Below, one piece after another: positions 43,019 to 51,065 of a stretch of 64,000 bases of DNA. Made by a program: the position numbers and the translations under genes. The notes beneath the pieces are model-generated. The model was not told where the DNA came from and did not search any database. It worked only from the letters and a program-made list of their open reading frames with translations. The DNA comes from Tatumella terrea (GTDB taxonomy: Bacteria > Pseudomonadota > Gammaproteobacteria > Enterobacterales > Enterobacteriaceae), in contig NZ_BAAAFX010000002.1 in NCBI RefSeq assembly GCF_039523755.1, forward strand, positions 62,001 through 126,000, read 5' to 3'. Numbering within the stretch: the stretch's first letter is position 1; each line of letters starts with the position of its first letter.

Positions 43019-43154
43019 TGAGATTCCCCGCCGCACTGATGGCGGCGACAGTAAAACACTGAGATTCCCCGCCGCACTGATGGCGGCGGCCGGAAAACAG
43101 TGAGATTCCCCGCCATATTGATGGCGGCGACAGTAAACACTGAGATTTACCACC
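42992..43154. repeat. 41-bp tandem repeat overlapping the murQ stop
   Basis: Four copies start at 42992, 43033, 43074 and 43115. Each has GCACTGATGGCGGCG and TGAGATTCCCCGCC and can form a hairpin (CCGCC...GGCGG). Copies 1 and 3 share the variant GGCCGGAAAA, copies 2 and 4 share ACAGTAAA, so an 82-bp pair has been duplicated. The first 27 bases of copy 1 are murQ coding sequence including its stop. Confidence 0.92.
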
Positions 43155-43267
43155 ACACTAACCGGCAAAAGGAACTGGCGGTAAGTGACTATTCACTTTC
43201 ACCTCTTATTACTTGTCATATCCTGAGGGTCTCCGGCTGCCGGATAAAAAGCTGTTCATTTTAAATG

Positions 43268-43285
43268 TAAATGATTATTCTTATC
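43268..43285 (-). promoter_or_regulatory. Fur-box-like site before yncE
   Basis: On the minus strand GATAAG AATAAT CATTTA matches the three-hexamer Fur consensus GATAAT GATAAT CATTAT in 14 of 18 positions. It lies about 95-110 bases before the yncE start. YncE is iron-repressed in E. coli, so a Fur site is expected. Confidence 0.65.
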
Positions 43286-43378
43286 ATAAAGAAAATCATT
43301 TATTCTATCGGCCGCGCAAAGGGCAGTATCCGCATAAGCCGGGAATACGCCGTTCATTACTCTGGAGATACTTACAAC

Positions 43379-44422
43379 ATGATGACTCATCAGACGTTTT
43401 TCCGTCCTCTGGTGCTGGTGGCAGCACTGTTTTCAGCGGGCAGCTTTGCTTCTCAACCGGCATCAACCCTGCATCAGCCGGTCGGAAAAGGACTCTATGA
43501 ACTGGTCTATAACCAGACAGGTAATTCGCTCTACGTTTCAGGTGCTCAGGGACGTGACGAACCGGGCGGCGTAGTTTACCGGCTTGACCCGCAGGATTTA
43601 AAAACGACCCAAACCCTGAAAAGCCCGTATAAACCTTTTGGTATGGCACTGGATGCACGCACCGGCATCCTCTACCTCGGTAACAGCCGCGAAAGCTCTC
43701 TGACCTCCATCGATACCCGCAGTGGCGAGCAACTGAAACACCTGGTGCTGGATAGCCGTCAGCGCAGCGACACGGTCAGACCGCTGCAGATCCGTGAAAT
43801 CGCGATTGATCCGGAGAATGACCGTCTTTATATCCCGGGCGTGGGGGCGGACAGTGTGGTCTGGGTGGTTGATGCGAAGAACCTGACACTGCTGAATACC
43901 ATTGAACATACCGGAAAACTGGGGGCAGGTGTTGCTCTGGACAGTGCCCATCATACGCTCTACATCTCTAATGGTGACGGGGAACTGGTCGTGATTAACA
44001 CGACGACTCAGCGTATTGAAAAGAAAGTGAAGCTCGTGGAAAAAGGCGACAGTGCGCTGCTGAACATTGCGTCAGATCCGGTGGGACATCGTCTGTTTAT
44101 TTCTGATTATAAGCAACCCGGGGTGCTGGTGGTGGATACCCGTACCGATAAAGTGATCAATAAAATCAATGTCCCGGAATCACTGTCTGTTCTGTATAAC
44201 CCGCAGCGTCATCAGCTGTATGTGACTCACCGTCAGGCCGGGACGGTCAGTATTATCAATACCCAAAATTACCAGTTGGAACAGACCGTGAAAGCCCCGG
44301 GACTGCCTAACAGTCTGGCGCTGTCCGCCGACGGTAAGAGCGTTTTTGTCACCGTGAAACAGCCGGCTTCCCGTGAGAAACCGGCAACGGCCCCGGATGA
44401 AGTGATGCGCATTACGCTGTAA
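43379..44422 (+). CDS. yncE: YncE, periplasmic beta-propeller protein
   Basis: A 347-residue exported protein similar to E. coli YncE (353), a seven-bladed propeller of uncertain role that binds single-stranded DNA in vitro and is induced by iron limitation. The ATG at 43379 has GGAG 11 bases upstream; the longer frame would begin inside the Fur-like site. Signal peptide: PLVLVAALFSAGSFASQ. Repeated blade motifs follow (ALDARTGILYLGN, AIDPENDRLYIPG, ALDSAHHTLYISN, ASDPVGHRLFISD, VLYNPQRHQLYVTH). Confidence 0.92.
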   Translation: MMTHQTFFRPLVLVAALFSAGSFASQPASTLHQPVGKGLYELVYNQTGNSLYVSGAQGRDEPGGVVYRLDPQDLKTTQTLKSPYKPFGMALDARTGILYLGNSRESSLTSIDTRSGEQLKHLVLDSRQRSDTVRPLQIREIAIDPENDRLYIPGVGADSVVWVVDAKNLTLLNTIEHTGKLGAGVALDSAHHTLYISNGDGELVVINTTTQRIEKKVKLVEKGDSALLNIASDPVGHRLFISDYKQPGVLVVDTRTDKVINKINVPESLSVLYNPQRHQLYVTHRQAGTVSIINTQNYQLEQTVKAPGLPNSLALSADGKSVFVTVKQPASREKPATAPDEVMRITL

Positions 44423-44429
44423 TCGCCTG

Positions 44430-44455
44430 AACAGGGGGCGGGTCCCCCTGTTTTT
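44430..44455. terminator. Terminator between yncE and the ParB-like gene
   Basis: A perfect 9-bp stem AACAGGGGG / CCCCCTGTT with a 5-base loop and a T run (44451-44455) in the rightward direction. It can serve both convergent genes. Confidence 0.88.
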
Positions 44456-44459
44456 CCTC

Positions 44460-45371
44460 TCAGGATGCCGCCCCCTCCCCGAACAACACCGACAGTTTCC
44501 CGCCTTTCTCACTCAGCTTATCGAGTTTTTTCACATTAACTTTATCCAGCTTACCCAACTGACCGAGCGTCGGTGAGTCCGGGGAGGCTGTCGTGTGTTC
44601 CGATCCGCTGGCATTCACCAATGCATTGGCGGCCCGGGCAAGGTAGGCGGCATAACCGGCTTTGGTTTTCAGCGCACCTAAGGTCACCGGCTGATGATGG
44701 CGTAGCCAGTCACCTAAGTAAAATTCCAGGAACGGCGGGGCATTCTCCGGTTTCTTATACGCGACAGCGCGGAGAAAATAGACCACGGAGCGGTAAGTAT
44801 CGTCCGCCATAAATTTCATGCCAACCTGTGCCGGTAAATCCGCGGGCTTAACAGGCTTTCCTGCCGGATCGTTCAGCCAGGCCTGGTTATGCTGTTCCAT
44901 CCATTGCCAGAAGGCCGCCATATCCGGTAGCTGACTGAGATCGTTGGTGATTCGGACACTGAAGGTAAAGTTCTTATCCCCTGCAATATCACGGAAAATA
45001 CTGATCGTATGATGCCCGTCGGTGAGATAGATCTGATGATCCGGGGCAATAACCGCACTCTTCACCGCATCCGGGTGAGTGCCATACGGCGACTGGCAGG
45101 TGAAACTGTCGGGGCGGGTGATCGCCGAGTGAGCGTTGTATTGACTGACGCGGCCTGCTCCATTGTTCTCACAAAACTCAGTAAATAATCTGCCAGGGTC
45201 GGCTTTATCAACGGCAATTTTATAATGTATTTCATCATAACCGACGGCGGGCTGGGTAGGATGGATCTCATTAACCGGAAGTTGTTTTATCGTGTTCCCG
45301 GCCGCCATGCTTTGTACGGACAGGACGCTGGTCAGCAGTCCTGACAGACAGACGAAGATGACTCGATTCAT
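44460..45371 (-). CDS. Exported ParB-like nuclease-fold protein
   Basis: A 303-residue protein with a signal peptide (residues 1-24, FVCLSGLLTSVLSVQSMAA). The body matches the putative ParB-like nuclease family found in exported proteins: IKQLPVNEIHPTQPAVGYDE, then APDHQIYLTDGHHTISIFRD with the DGHHT motif that corresponds to the ParB/sulfiredoxin core. The C-terminal 50 residues are Lys/Gly/Ser-rich. The function of exported members is not established. It is single, and convergent with yncE. Confidence 0.8.
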   Translation of the reverse strand: MNRVIFVCLSGLLTSVLSVQSMAAGNTIKQLPVNEIHPTQPAVGYDEIHYKIAVDKADPGRLFTEFCENNGAGRVSQYNAHSAITRPDSFTCQSPYGTHPDAVKSAVIAPDHQIYLTDGHHTISIFRDIAGDKNFTFSVRITNDLSQLPDMAAFWQWMEQHNQAWLNDPAGKPVKPADLPAQVGMKFMADDTYRSVVYFLRAVAYKKPENAPPFLEFYLGDWLRHHQPVTLGALKTKAGYAAYLARAANALVNASGSEHTTASPDSPTLGQLGKLDKVNVKKLDKLSEKGGKLSVLFGEGAAS

Positions 45372-45547
45372 TCGGAGGTCCTCAGTAAAAACGCAGGATG
45401 ATAAACGGGTAACCGCCGGGGAATATCAGCGGTATGAAAGCATTACTCTTTTCACTCTCTCCTGGCCTGGCCGGCCGCCGGGATTATGACACTTTACTGA
45501 GCAGGTTTTTATGATGATATGGCGAAATGTGCGCGATACGACGTTAA

Positions 45548-45582
45548 CCGCGTCTCCGTCCCCCGGGGGAACGGAGACGCGG
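45548..45582. terminator. Long hairpin downstream of sbmA
   Basis: CCGCGTCTCCGT pairs perfectly with ACGGAGACGCGG (12 bp) around a C5G5A insert. It lies 8 bases past the sbmA stop. No T tract follows on the sbmA side. Confidence 0.65.
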
Positions 45583-45589
45583 CCTGCCG

Positions 45590-46825
45590 TTATTCTGCGG
45601 CGTCCTGCATCATTTCATCATGCGGTTTGTTCTGCAGGATCTGTTCAAAACTCCGCAGACGTTTATAGATAGACATCAGCTCTACCAGTGTTGACCAGGA
45701 ATTGATCAGATACTGGAATGAAGATCGCACCTGGTCAAAGACATTAGAAACCTGGTTCATGATCCCGAGCGTTATGGTCCCGGCAACAATGGACGGGAAC
45801 AGCACAAACAGCCCGAACACATTATCGACCTGCAGATACAGAATACGGGTGATATTAAAATACAGGTAATGGAAGTAGAGCCGGAAGTAATTGTAGCGGA
45901 CCTGGCTGAACAGCTCATGGACGGTTGGCGGCGTCGCCCGGTCGGCATGGTCTTCCCCGTAGACCAGTTCTTTACGATAGGCCGCTTCCACCCGTTGGTT
46001 ACGGAATTCCAGCCCCGGTAATTTAATCCCCACCAGAGCCAGTAAACCGGTGCCGAACAGCGACCACAGCAGGGCAATGATGACCAGTGCATACGGGATA
46101 TTGCCAAGGAACGGGATATCTTTGACGTAGTGTGACAGACCCACCAGCACCGGCAGGAAAGCGATAAGCGTCATAATGGCCTGGATAAAGCTGACGCCCC
46201 AGCTTTCAAGTGTGCTGGCAAAACGCATGGTATCTTCCTGCACACGCTGAGCGGCACCTTCGACCTGGCGCAGATGCTGCCAGTTAGCAATGTAATAGTT
46301 GTTCATTGCGGTACGCCAGCGAAACACCCAGTGACTGATAAAGAAGGAGTTCATCACGCCGATCACCACCGCCACGAGGGCGATCCCCAGGAAGGCAATC
46401 ACCTGATCATAAAACACGGTAATCGGCACCGAGCCTGCCTTGGTCAGTGCTTTCTGGATCAAATCACCGAAAGGGCCATACCAGGCATTGATAGCCACAC
46501 CGACCTGAACGCCAAACCAGGTTGAAAAGATGATCAGTGCCGAGCCCCAGACTGACCAGAGCTGCCAGGGGTGGTTATCAATAGCGCGCCAGACCAGGGC
46601 AAAGAGTGCAGTGGCTATCCAGAAATAGAGATAGAACCAGACCTGGCTGAGATGCACGAAGCGAAAAACGGTATTCGGGAGCGGGCTGGCCGCCGCCTTC
46701 GCCAGCGCGGGGAAATGCATTAGCGCAGTTTCACCGAACAGGAACCAGCAGACGATGGTGATCAGACTCCAGATAGCTGCACTGGTGAAAAAGGGACCCG
46801 GTCGGGGAAAGAAACATTTAAACAT
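45590..46825 (-). CDS. sbmA: Peptide antibiotic transporter SbmA
   Basis: A 411-residue SbmA/BacA-family inner-membrane transporter that takes up microcin B17, bleomycin-type and proline-rich antimicrobial peptides using the proton gradient. The start at 46825 (MFKCFFPRPGPFF) matches the E. coli SbmA beginning; two extra codons upstream are ignored. The family block FRWRTAMNNYYIANWQHLRQ with EGAAQRVQEDTMRFA is clear, and there are about eight membrane spans. It is divergent from the gluconate dehydrogenase operon. Confidence 0.95.
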   Translation of the reverse strand: MFKCFFPRPGPFFTSAAIWSLITIVCWFLFGETALMHFPALAKAAASPLPNTVFRFVHLSQVWFYLYFWIATALFALVWRAIDNHPWQLWSVWGSALIIFSTWFGVQVGVAINAWYGPFGDLIQKALTKAGSVPITVFYDQVIAFLGIALVAVVIGVMNSFFISHWVFRWRTAMNNYYIANWQHLRQVEGAAQRVQEDTMRFASTLESWGVSFIQAIMTLIAFLPVLVGLSHYVKDIPFLGNIPYALVIIALLWSLFGTGLLALVGIKLPGLEFRNQRVEAAYRKELVYGEDHADRATPPTVHELFSQVRYNYFRLYFHYLYFNITRILYLQVDNVFGLFVLFPSIVAGTITLGIMNQVSNVFDQVRSSFQYLINSWSTLVELMSIYKRLRSFEQILQNKPHDEMMQDAAE

Positions 46826-47024
46826 AACCACTCCATTATTAGTCTCATCCTGTTATAGCGCGAAACCCTGTTAACTGTCTGTTGGGGGATGTTTCTGACA
46901 GTGACAAACAGGATGGCCTGTCACCGCTGATGTAAAACATACCCACCCGTTATGTTAAAAAAATACAAAATTAATGTTTTGATCTACTGGAGCTTATGAA
47001 TAACGAGTGTAGAATGTCTAAACT

Positions 47025-47038
47025 TGTTACCGGTAACA
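47025..47038. promoter_or_regulatory. GntR-like operator before the gluconate dehydrogenase genes
   Basis: TGTTACCGGTAACA is a perfect 14-bp palindrome that closely matches the E. coli GntR operator core (ATGTTACC-type half sites). A degenerate second copy (AGTAACCGTTATT) lies at 47045-47057. A possible -10 (TAGAAT, 47010-47015) sits just upstream, so a bound repressor would block the start of transcription of the operon at 47127. Confidence 0.7.
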
Positions 47039-47126
47039 CTAATTAGTAACCGTTATTGATAATTTCAAAACATCACTAAAATTTTAACATTTCATGCTGC
47101 ATTATATGCGGTACTGAGGCAATGTC

Positions 47127-47864
47127 ATGTCAGAACATAAGAATGGTCAATCACGCAGGGATTTTTTGTTAAGAACAATTACTCTTGCGCCGGCGATGGC
47201 AGTGGGAAGCACAGCCATTGGTTCACTTGCATTAAGTCCTGCCGCGCAGGCGGCTGAGAGTGCCGCAAACGGGCAGCACTCTCCCCGCGACTATCAACCC
47301 GGCTGGTTTACCGCGGAAGAATATGCATTTATCAAAGCGGCGGTCGCTCACCTGATTCCGGCGGATGATCGTGGCCCGGGCGCCCTGGAAGCCGGCGTCC
47401 CGGAATACATCGACCGTCAGATGAATACCCCGTATGCCACCGGGGCTAACTGGTATATGCAGGGCCCGTTTGCGCCGGACGCGCCGAAAGAACTGGGGTA
47501 TCAGTTACCGCTGGTGCCGCGCCAGATCTATCGTCTGGGTCTGGCGGATGCGGACGCCTACAGTCAGCAACAGCACCAGAAAGTCTTTGCCGAATTAACC
47601 GCAGACCAGCAGATCAGCCTGCTGAAAGCCTTTGAAAGCGGGCAGGCAGAATTCAGCCACCTGCCAAGTAAGCTCTTTTTCTCCTACCTGTTACAAAACA
47701 CCCGTGAAGGATTCTTCAGTGACCCTATCCATGGCGGTAATCAGGGAATGACGGGCTGGAAACTGATTGGTTTCCCGGGCGCCCGTGCTGATTTTATGGA
47801 CTGGGTAGAACGCGGAGAACATTATCCCTTCCCGCCGGTATCAATTCGTGGAGAAAGAGCGTAA
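47127..47864 (+). CDS. Gluconate 2-dehydrogenase, small (gamma) subunit
   Basis: A 245-residue subunit-3 family protein. It carries a twin-arginine signal (Arg10-Arg11 in SRRDFLL, hydrophobic stretch, then SPAAQAAES), so it probably escorts the folded FAD subunit through Tat. The mature part has the family sequence FTAEEYAFIKAAVAHLIPAD and REGFFSDPIHGGNQGMTGWK. It is the first of three genes for the periplasmic enzyme that oxidises gluconate to 2-ketogluconate. Confidence 0.94.
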   Translation: MSEHKNGQSRRDFLLRTITLAPAMAVGSTAIGSLALSPAAQAAESAANGQHSPRDYQPGWFTAEEYAFIKAAVAHLIPADDRGPGALEAGVPEYIDRQMNTPYATGANWYMQGPFAPDAPKELGYQLPLVPRQIYRLGLADADAYSQQQHQKVFAELTADQQISLLKAFESGQAEFSHLPSKLFFSYLLQNTREGFFSDPIHGGNQGMTGWKLIGFPGARADFMDWVERGEHYPFPPVSIRGERA

Positions 47865-47866
47865 TC

Positions 47867-49651
47867 ATGGCGAACGAAATGAAAAAAACAGATGTCGTTA
47901 TTGTCGGTTTCGGCTGGGCCGGGGCGATTATGGCGAAAGAACTGACCGAAGCCGGACTGAATGTGGTCGCGCTGGAACGTGGCCCGCAGCGGGATACCTA
48001 TCCGGACGGTGCGTATCCGCAGTCCATCGATGAACTGACGTATAATGTGCGTAAGAAACTGTTCCAGGATCTGTCGAAGAGCACCGTCACCGTCCGGCAT
48101 AACGCCTCGCAGACCGCCTTGCCTTACCGTCAGTTAAATGCGTTCCTGCCTGGAACCGGTACCGGAGGCGCGGGGCTGCACTGGTCGGGGGTTCATTTCC
48201 GTGTCGATCCGGCGGAATTACGTCTGCGCAGCCATTATGAAGAGCGTTACGGTAAAAACTTTATTCCGGACGGGATGACGATTCAGGATTTCGGTGTCAG
48301 CTACGATGAACTGGAACCGTTTTTCGATAAAGCCGAGAAAGTGTTCGGTACTTCGGGTAACGCCTGGACCATCAAAGGTCAGGTGGTGGGGAAAGGAAAA
48401 GGGGGAAACCCATTTGCCCCGGATCGTTCAGATGACTTCCCGCTGAAAGCACAGAAACGGACCTATTCCGCCCAGCTGTTTGCGGCCGCCGCCGAGTCGG
48501 TGGGGTATCATCCTTATGATATGCCGTCGGCCAATACCTCAGGCCCGTATACCAACACCTATGGCGCGCAGATGGGCCCATGCAACTTCTGTGGTTATTG
48601 CAGTGGCTACGCCTGTTATATGTATTCAAAAGCCTCGCCTAACGTCAACATTTTACCGGCCCTGCGTCAGGAACCTAAGTTTGAGTTACGTAATGACTCT
48701 TATGTCTTACGCGTCAATCTGACCGACGATAAGAAAAAAGCGACCGGGGTGACTTACCTGGATGCCAGCGGCCGTGAACAAATCCAGCCGGCGGATCTGG
48801 TGATCCTGTCAGCGTTCCAGTTCCATAACGTTCACCTGATGCTCCTGTCAGGGATCGGCAAGCCGTATAACCCGATCACTAATGAAGGGGTCGTGGGTCG
48901 TAATTTTGCCTATCAGAATATTTCTACGCTGAAAGCGCTGTTTGATAAAAACACCACCACTAACCCGTTTATCGGCGCGGGCGGTGCGGGTGTGGCGGTA
49001 GATGATTTTAATGCAGATAACTTTGACCATGCGCCTTATGGTTTTGTCGGCGGTTCCCCGCTATGGGTAAACCAGGCGGGCACTAAGCCGATTTCCGGGT
49101 TACCGACCCCGACGGGAACGCCGGCCTGGGGCAGTGAATGGAAAGCGGCGGTTGCGGATACTTACACGCATCACGTCTCGATGGATGCTCATGGCGCGCA
49201 CCAGTCGTACCGGGTGAACTATCTGGATCTTGATCCGAATTATAAAGATGCCTACGGACAACCTTTGCTGCGCATGACGTTCGACTGGCAGGAGAATGAC
49301 ATCAAAATGTCACAGTTTATGGTCGCTAAAATGCACAACATCGCCAGCGCCATGAATCCTAAACTGATTATGGGTGGCCCGAAAACGCCGGGTACGCATT
49401 TTGATACCACGGTGTATCAGACGACCCATATGAATGGCGGAGCGATTATGGGTGAAGACCCGAAAACCAGCGCCATTAACCGTTATCTGCAGAGCTGGGA
49501 TGTGCCGAATGTCTTTGTCCCGGGCGCGTCAGCCTTTCCTCAGGGGTTGGGTTATAACCCGACAGGAATGGTTGCTGCACTGACTTACTGGTCGGCGAAA
49601 GCGATCCGCGAAGTCTATCTGAAAAATCCGGGTCCGTTGGTACAGGCATAA
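47867..49651 (+). CDS. Gluconate 2-dehydrogenase, FAD subunit
   Basis: A 594-residue GMC-type flavoprotein, catalytic subunit. The FAD Rossmann motif is VVIVGFGWAGAIMAKEL (G14-x-G16-x2-G19), and the C-terminal FAD/active-site region has THMNGGAIMGEDP and GYNPTGMVAALTYWSAKAI, with the expected His and Asn. A Cys-rich segment, GPCNFCGYCSGYACY (around residues 242-256), is typical of this subgroup and may hold an Fe-S cluster. It has no signal of its own. It begins 2 bases after the small subunit. Confidence 0.95.
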   Translation: MANEMKKTDVVIVGFGWAGAIMAKELTEAGLNVVALERGPQRDTYPDGAYPQSIDELTYNVRKKLFQDLSKSTVTVRHNASQTALPYRQLNAFLPGTGTGGAGLHWSGVHFRVDPAELRLRSHYEERYGKNFIPDGMTIQDFGVSYDELEPFFDKAEKVFGTSGNAWTIKGQVVGKGKGGNPFAPDRSDDFPLKAQKRTYSAQLFAAAAESVGYHPYDMPSANTSGPYTNTYGAQMGPCNFCGYCSGYACYMYSKASPNVNILPALRQEPKFELRNDSYVLRVNLTDDKKKATGVTYLDASGREQIQPADLVILSAFQFHNVHLMLLSGIGKPYNPITNEGVVGRNFAYQNISTLKALFDKNTTTNPFIGAGGAGVAVDDFNADNFDHAPYGFVGGSPLWVNQAGTKPISGLPTPTGTPAWGSEWKAAVADTYTHHVSMDAHGAHQSYRVNYLDLDPNYKDAYGQPLLRMTFDWQENDIKMSQFMVAKMHNIASAMNPKLIMGGPKTPGTHFDTTVYQTTHMNGGAIMGEDPKTSAINRYLQSWDVPNVFVPGASAFPQGLGYNPTGMVAALTYWSAKAIREVYLKNPGPLVQA

Positions 49652-49663
49652 GAGGCACAGACG

Positions 49664-50986
49664 ATGAAAAAAAGACTATTAGCGCTGGTGCTGAGTTCGC
49701 TGGCCTTTTCTGCCATGGCTGCCGGGGAAAGCGGACAGGACCTGGTGAAACGCGGTGAGTATCTGGCACGGGCCGGGGACTGTACGGCATGCCATACGAG
49801 CGAAGGCGGTCAGCCTTTTGCCGGTGGTCTGCCGATGAAGACACCGATCGGCACGATTTATTCCAGCAATATTACGCCGGATAAGACGTACGGTATCGGT
49901 AACTACACCTATGATGATTTCCAGAAAGCTGTGCGTCAGGGGATTGCGAAAAACGGTGAGACGCTCTATCCCGCGATGCCTTACCCGTCCTATGCGGTGG
50001 TGAGCGATGATGATATGCATGCTCTGTACGCCTATTTTATGCAGGGTGTCCAGCCGGTGAGTGAACCGGACAAGGCGAGTGATATCCCCTGGCCACTCTC
50101 TATGCGCTGGCCACTGGCCATCTGGCGGCATATGTTTGCACCTGACGTCAAACCTGCCGTCGCAGCAGCGGGTGAAGACCCGGAGCTAGCCCGCGGGCGT
50201 TATCTGGTGGAAGGACTGGGGCACTGTGGTGCCTGCCATACCCCACGGGCCATCACCATGCAGGAAAAAGCGCTGAATAACAGTGACGGTAATCTCTTCC
50301 TGTCGGGCAGCAGTTCCCCGATTGATGGCTGGGATGCCAGTGATTTACGCGGAGATAACCGTGAAGGCCTGGGCCGCTGGAGTACCGACGATATTGCTCA
50401 GTTCCTGCGTTATGGCCGCAATGATCATACCGCGGCCTTCGGCGGGATGACCGACGTGGTACAGCACAGTCTGCAATATATGAGTAATGGCGATATTCAG
50501 GCGATAGCCCGTTATCTGAAGTCTCTCAGCCCGCAGGATCCTAAGCAGCCGGCATTCACTGCGGATGATTCGGTCTCCCGGGCGCTCCTGAAGGGCGATG
50601 ACTCTATGACCGGGGCCGCTTCCTATGTGGACAGCTGTGCCGCCTGCCATAAAACAGATGGGACCGGCTATCAGCGTTTCTACCCGGCCCTGAAAGGGAA
50701 CCCGGTGGTATTAGCGAAGGATCCGACATCGCTTATTCATATCATTCTTACCGGAGATACGCTGCCGGGTGTACAGGGTGCCCCTTCGGCCATCACTATG
50801 CCAGCGTTCGGCTGGCGTCTGAATGATCAGAAAGTCGCGGATGTGGTTAACTTTATCCGTAGCAGCTGGGGGAATAATGCCTCTTCCGGCGTGACGGCAA
50901 GCCAGGTGGCAGATATCAGGAACTCGGAATTTGTCCGCGGCCATCAGGGCGGGGCGACGATCAAAGACCTGGAAAAACAACAGTAA
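49664..50986 (+). CDS. Gluconate 2-dehydrogenase, triheme cytochrome c subunit
   Basis: A 440-residue membrane-anchored or periplasmic cytochrome c that carries electrons from the FAD subunit to ubiquinone. Signal peptide residues 1-20 (LALVLSSLAFSAMAA). Three heme sites are visible: CTACH at 40-44, CGACH at 188-192 and CAACH at 325-329. Spacing and length match the cytochrome subunits of gluconate, sorbitol and alcohol dehydrogenases. It is the last gene of the operon, followed by a terminator. Confidence 0.95.
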   Translation: MKKRLLALVLSSLAFSAMAAGESGQDLVKRGEYLARAGDCTACHTSEGGQPFAGGLPMKTPIGTIYSSNITPDKTYGIGNYTYDDFQKAVRQGIAKNGETLYPAMPYPSYAVVSDDDMHALYAYFMQGVQPVSEPDKASDIPWPLSMRWPLAIWRHMFAPDVKPAVAAAGEDPELARGRYLVEGLGHCGACHTPRAITMQEKALNNSDGNLFLSGSSSPIDGWDASDLRGDNREGLGRWSTDDIAQFLRYGRNDHTAAFGGMTDVVQHSLQYMSNGDIQAIARYLKSLSPQDPKQPAFTADDSVSRALLKGDDSMTGAASYVDSCAACHKTDGTGYQRFYPALKGNPVVLAKDPTSLIHIILTGDTLPGVQGAPSAITMPAFGWRLNDQKVADVVNFIRSSWGNNASSGVTASQVADIRNSEFVRGHQGGATIKDLEKQQ

Positions 50987-51009
50987 CTTCGCGGTAAGAG
51001 AGTGAAGAA

Positions 51010-51041
51010 AAAACGGGTGGCAGCGATGCCGCCCGTTTTTT
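51010..51041 (+). terminator. Terminator after the gluconate dehydrogenase operon
   Basis: AAACGGGTGGC pairs with GCCGCCCGTTT around a 6-base loop and runs into TTTTTT. It is a good rho-independent terminator. Confidence 0.9.
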
Positions 51042-51065
51042 ATGGGGAATGTTATGCCATCCCTG

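Noticed and set aside
42992..43154. Possible CRISPR array
   Set aside because: The 41-bp units are directly adjacent with no spacers and two alternating variants, so this is a simple tandem repeat; no cas gene is present.
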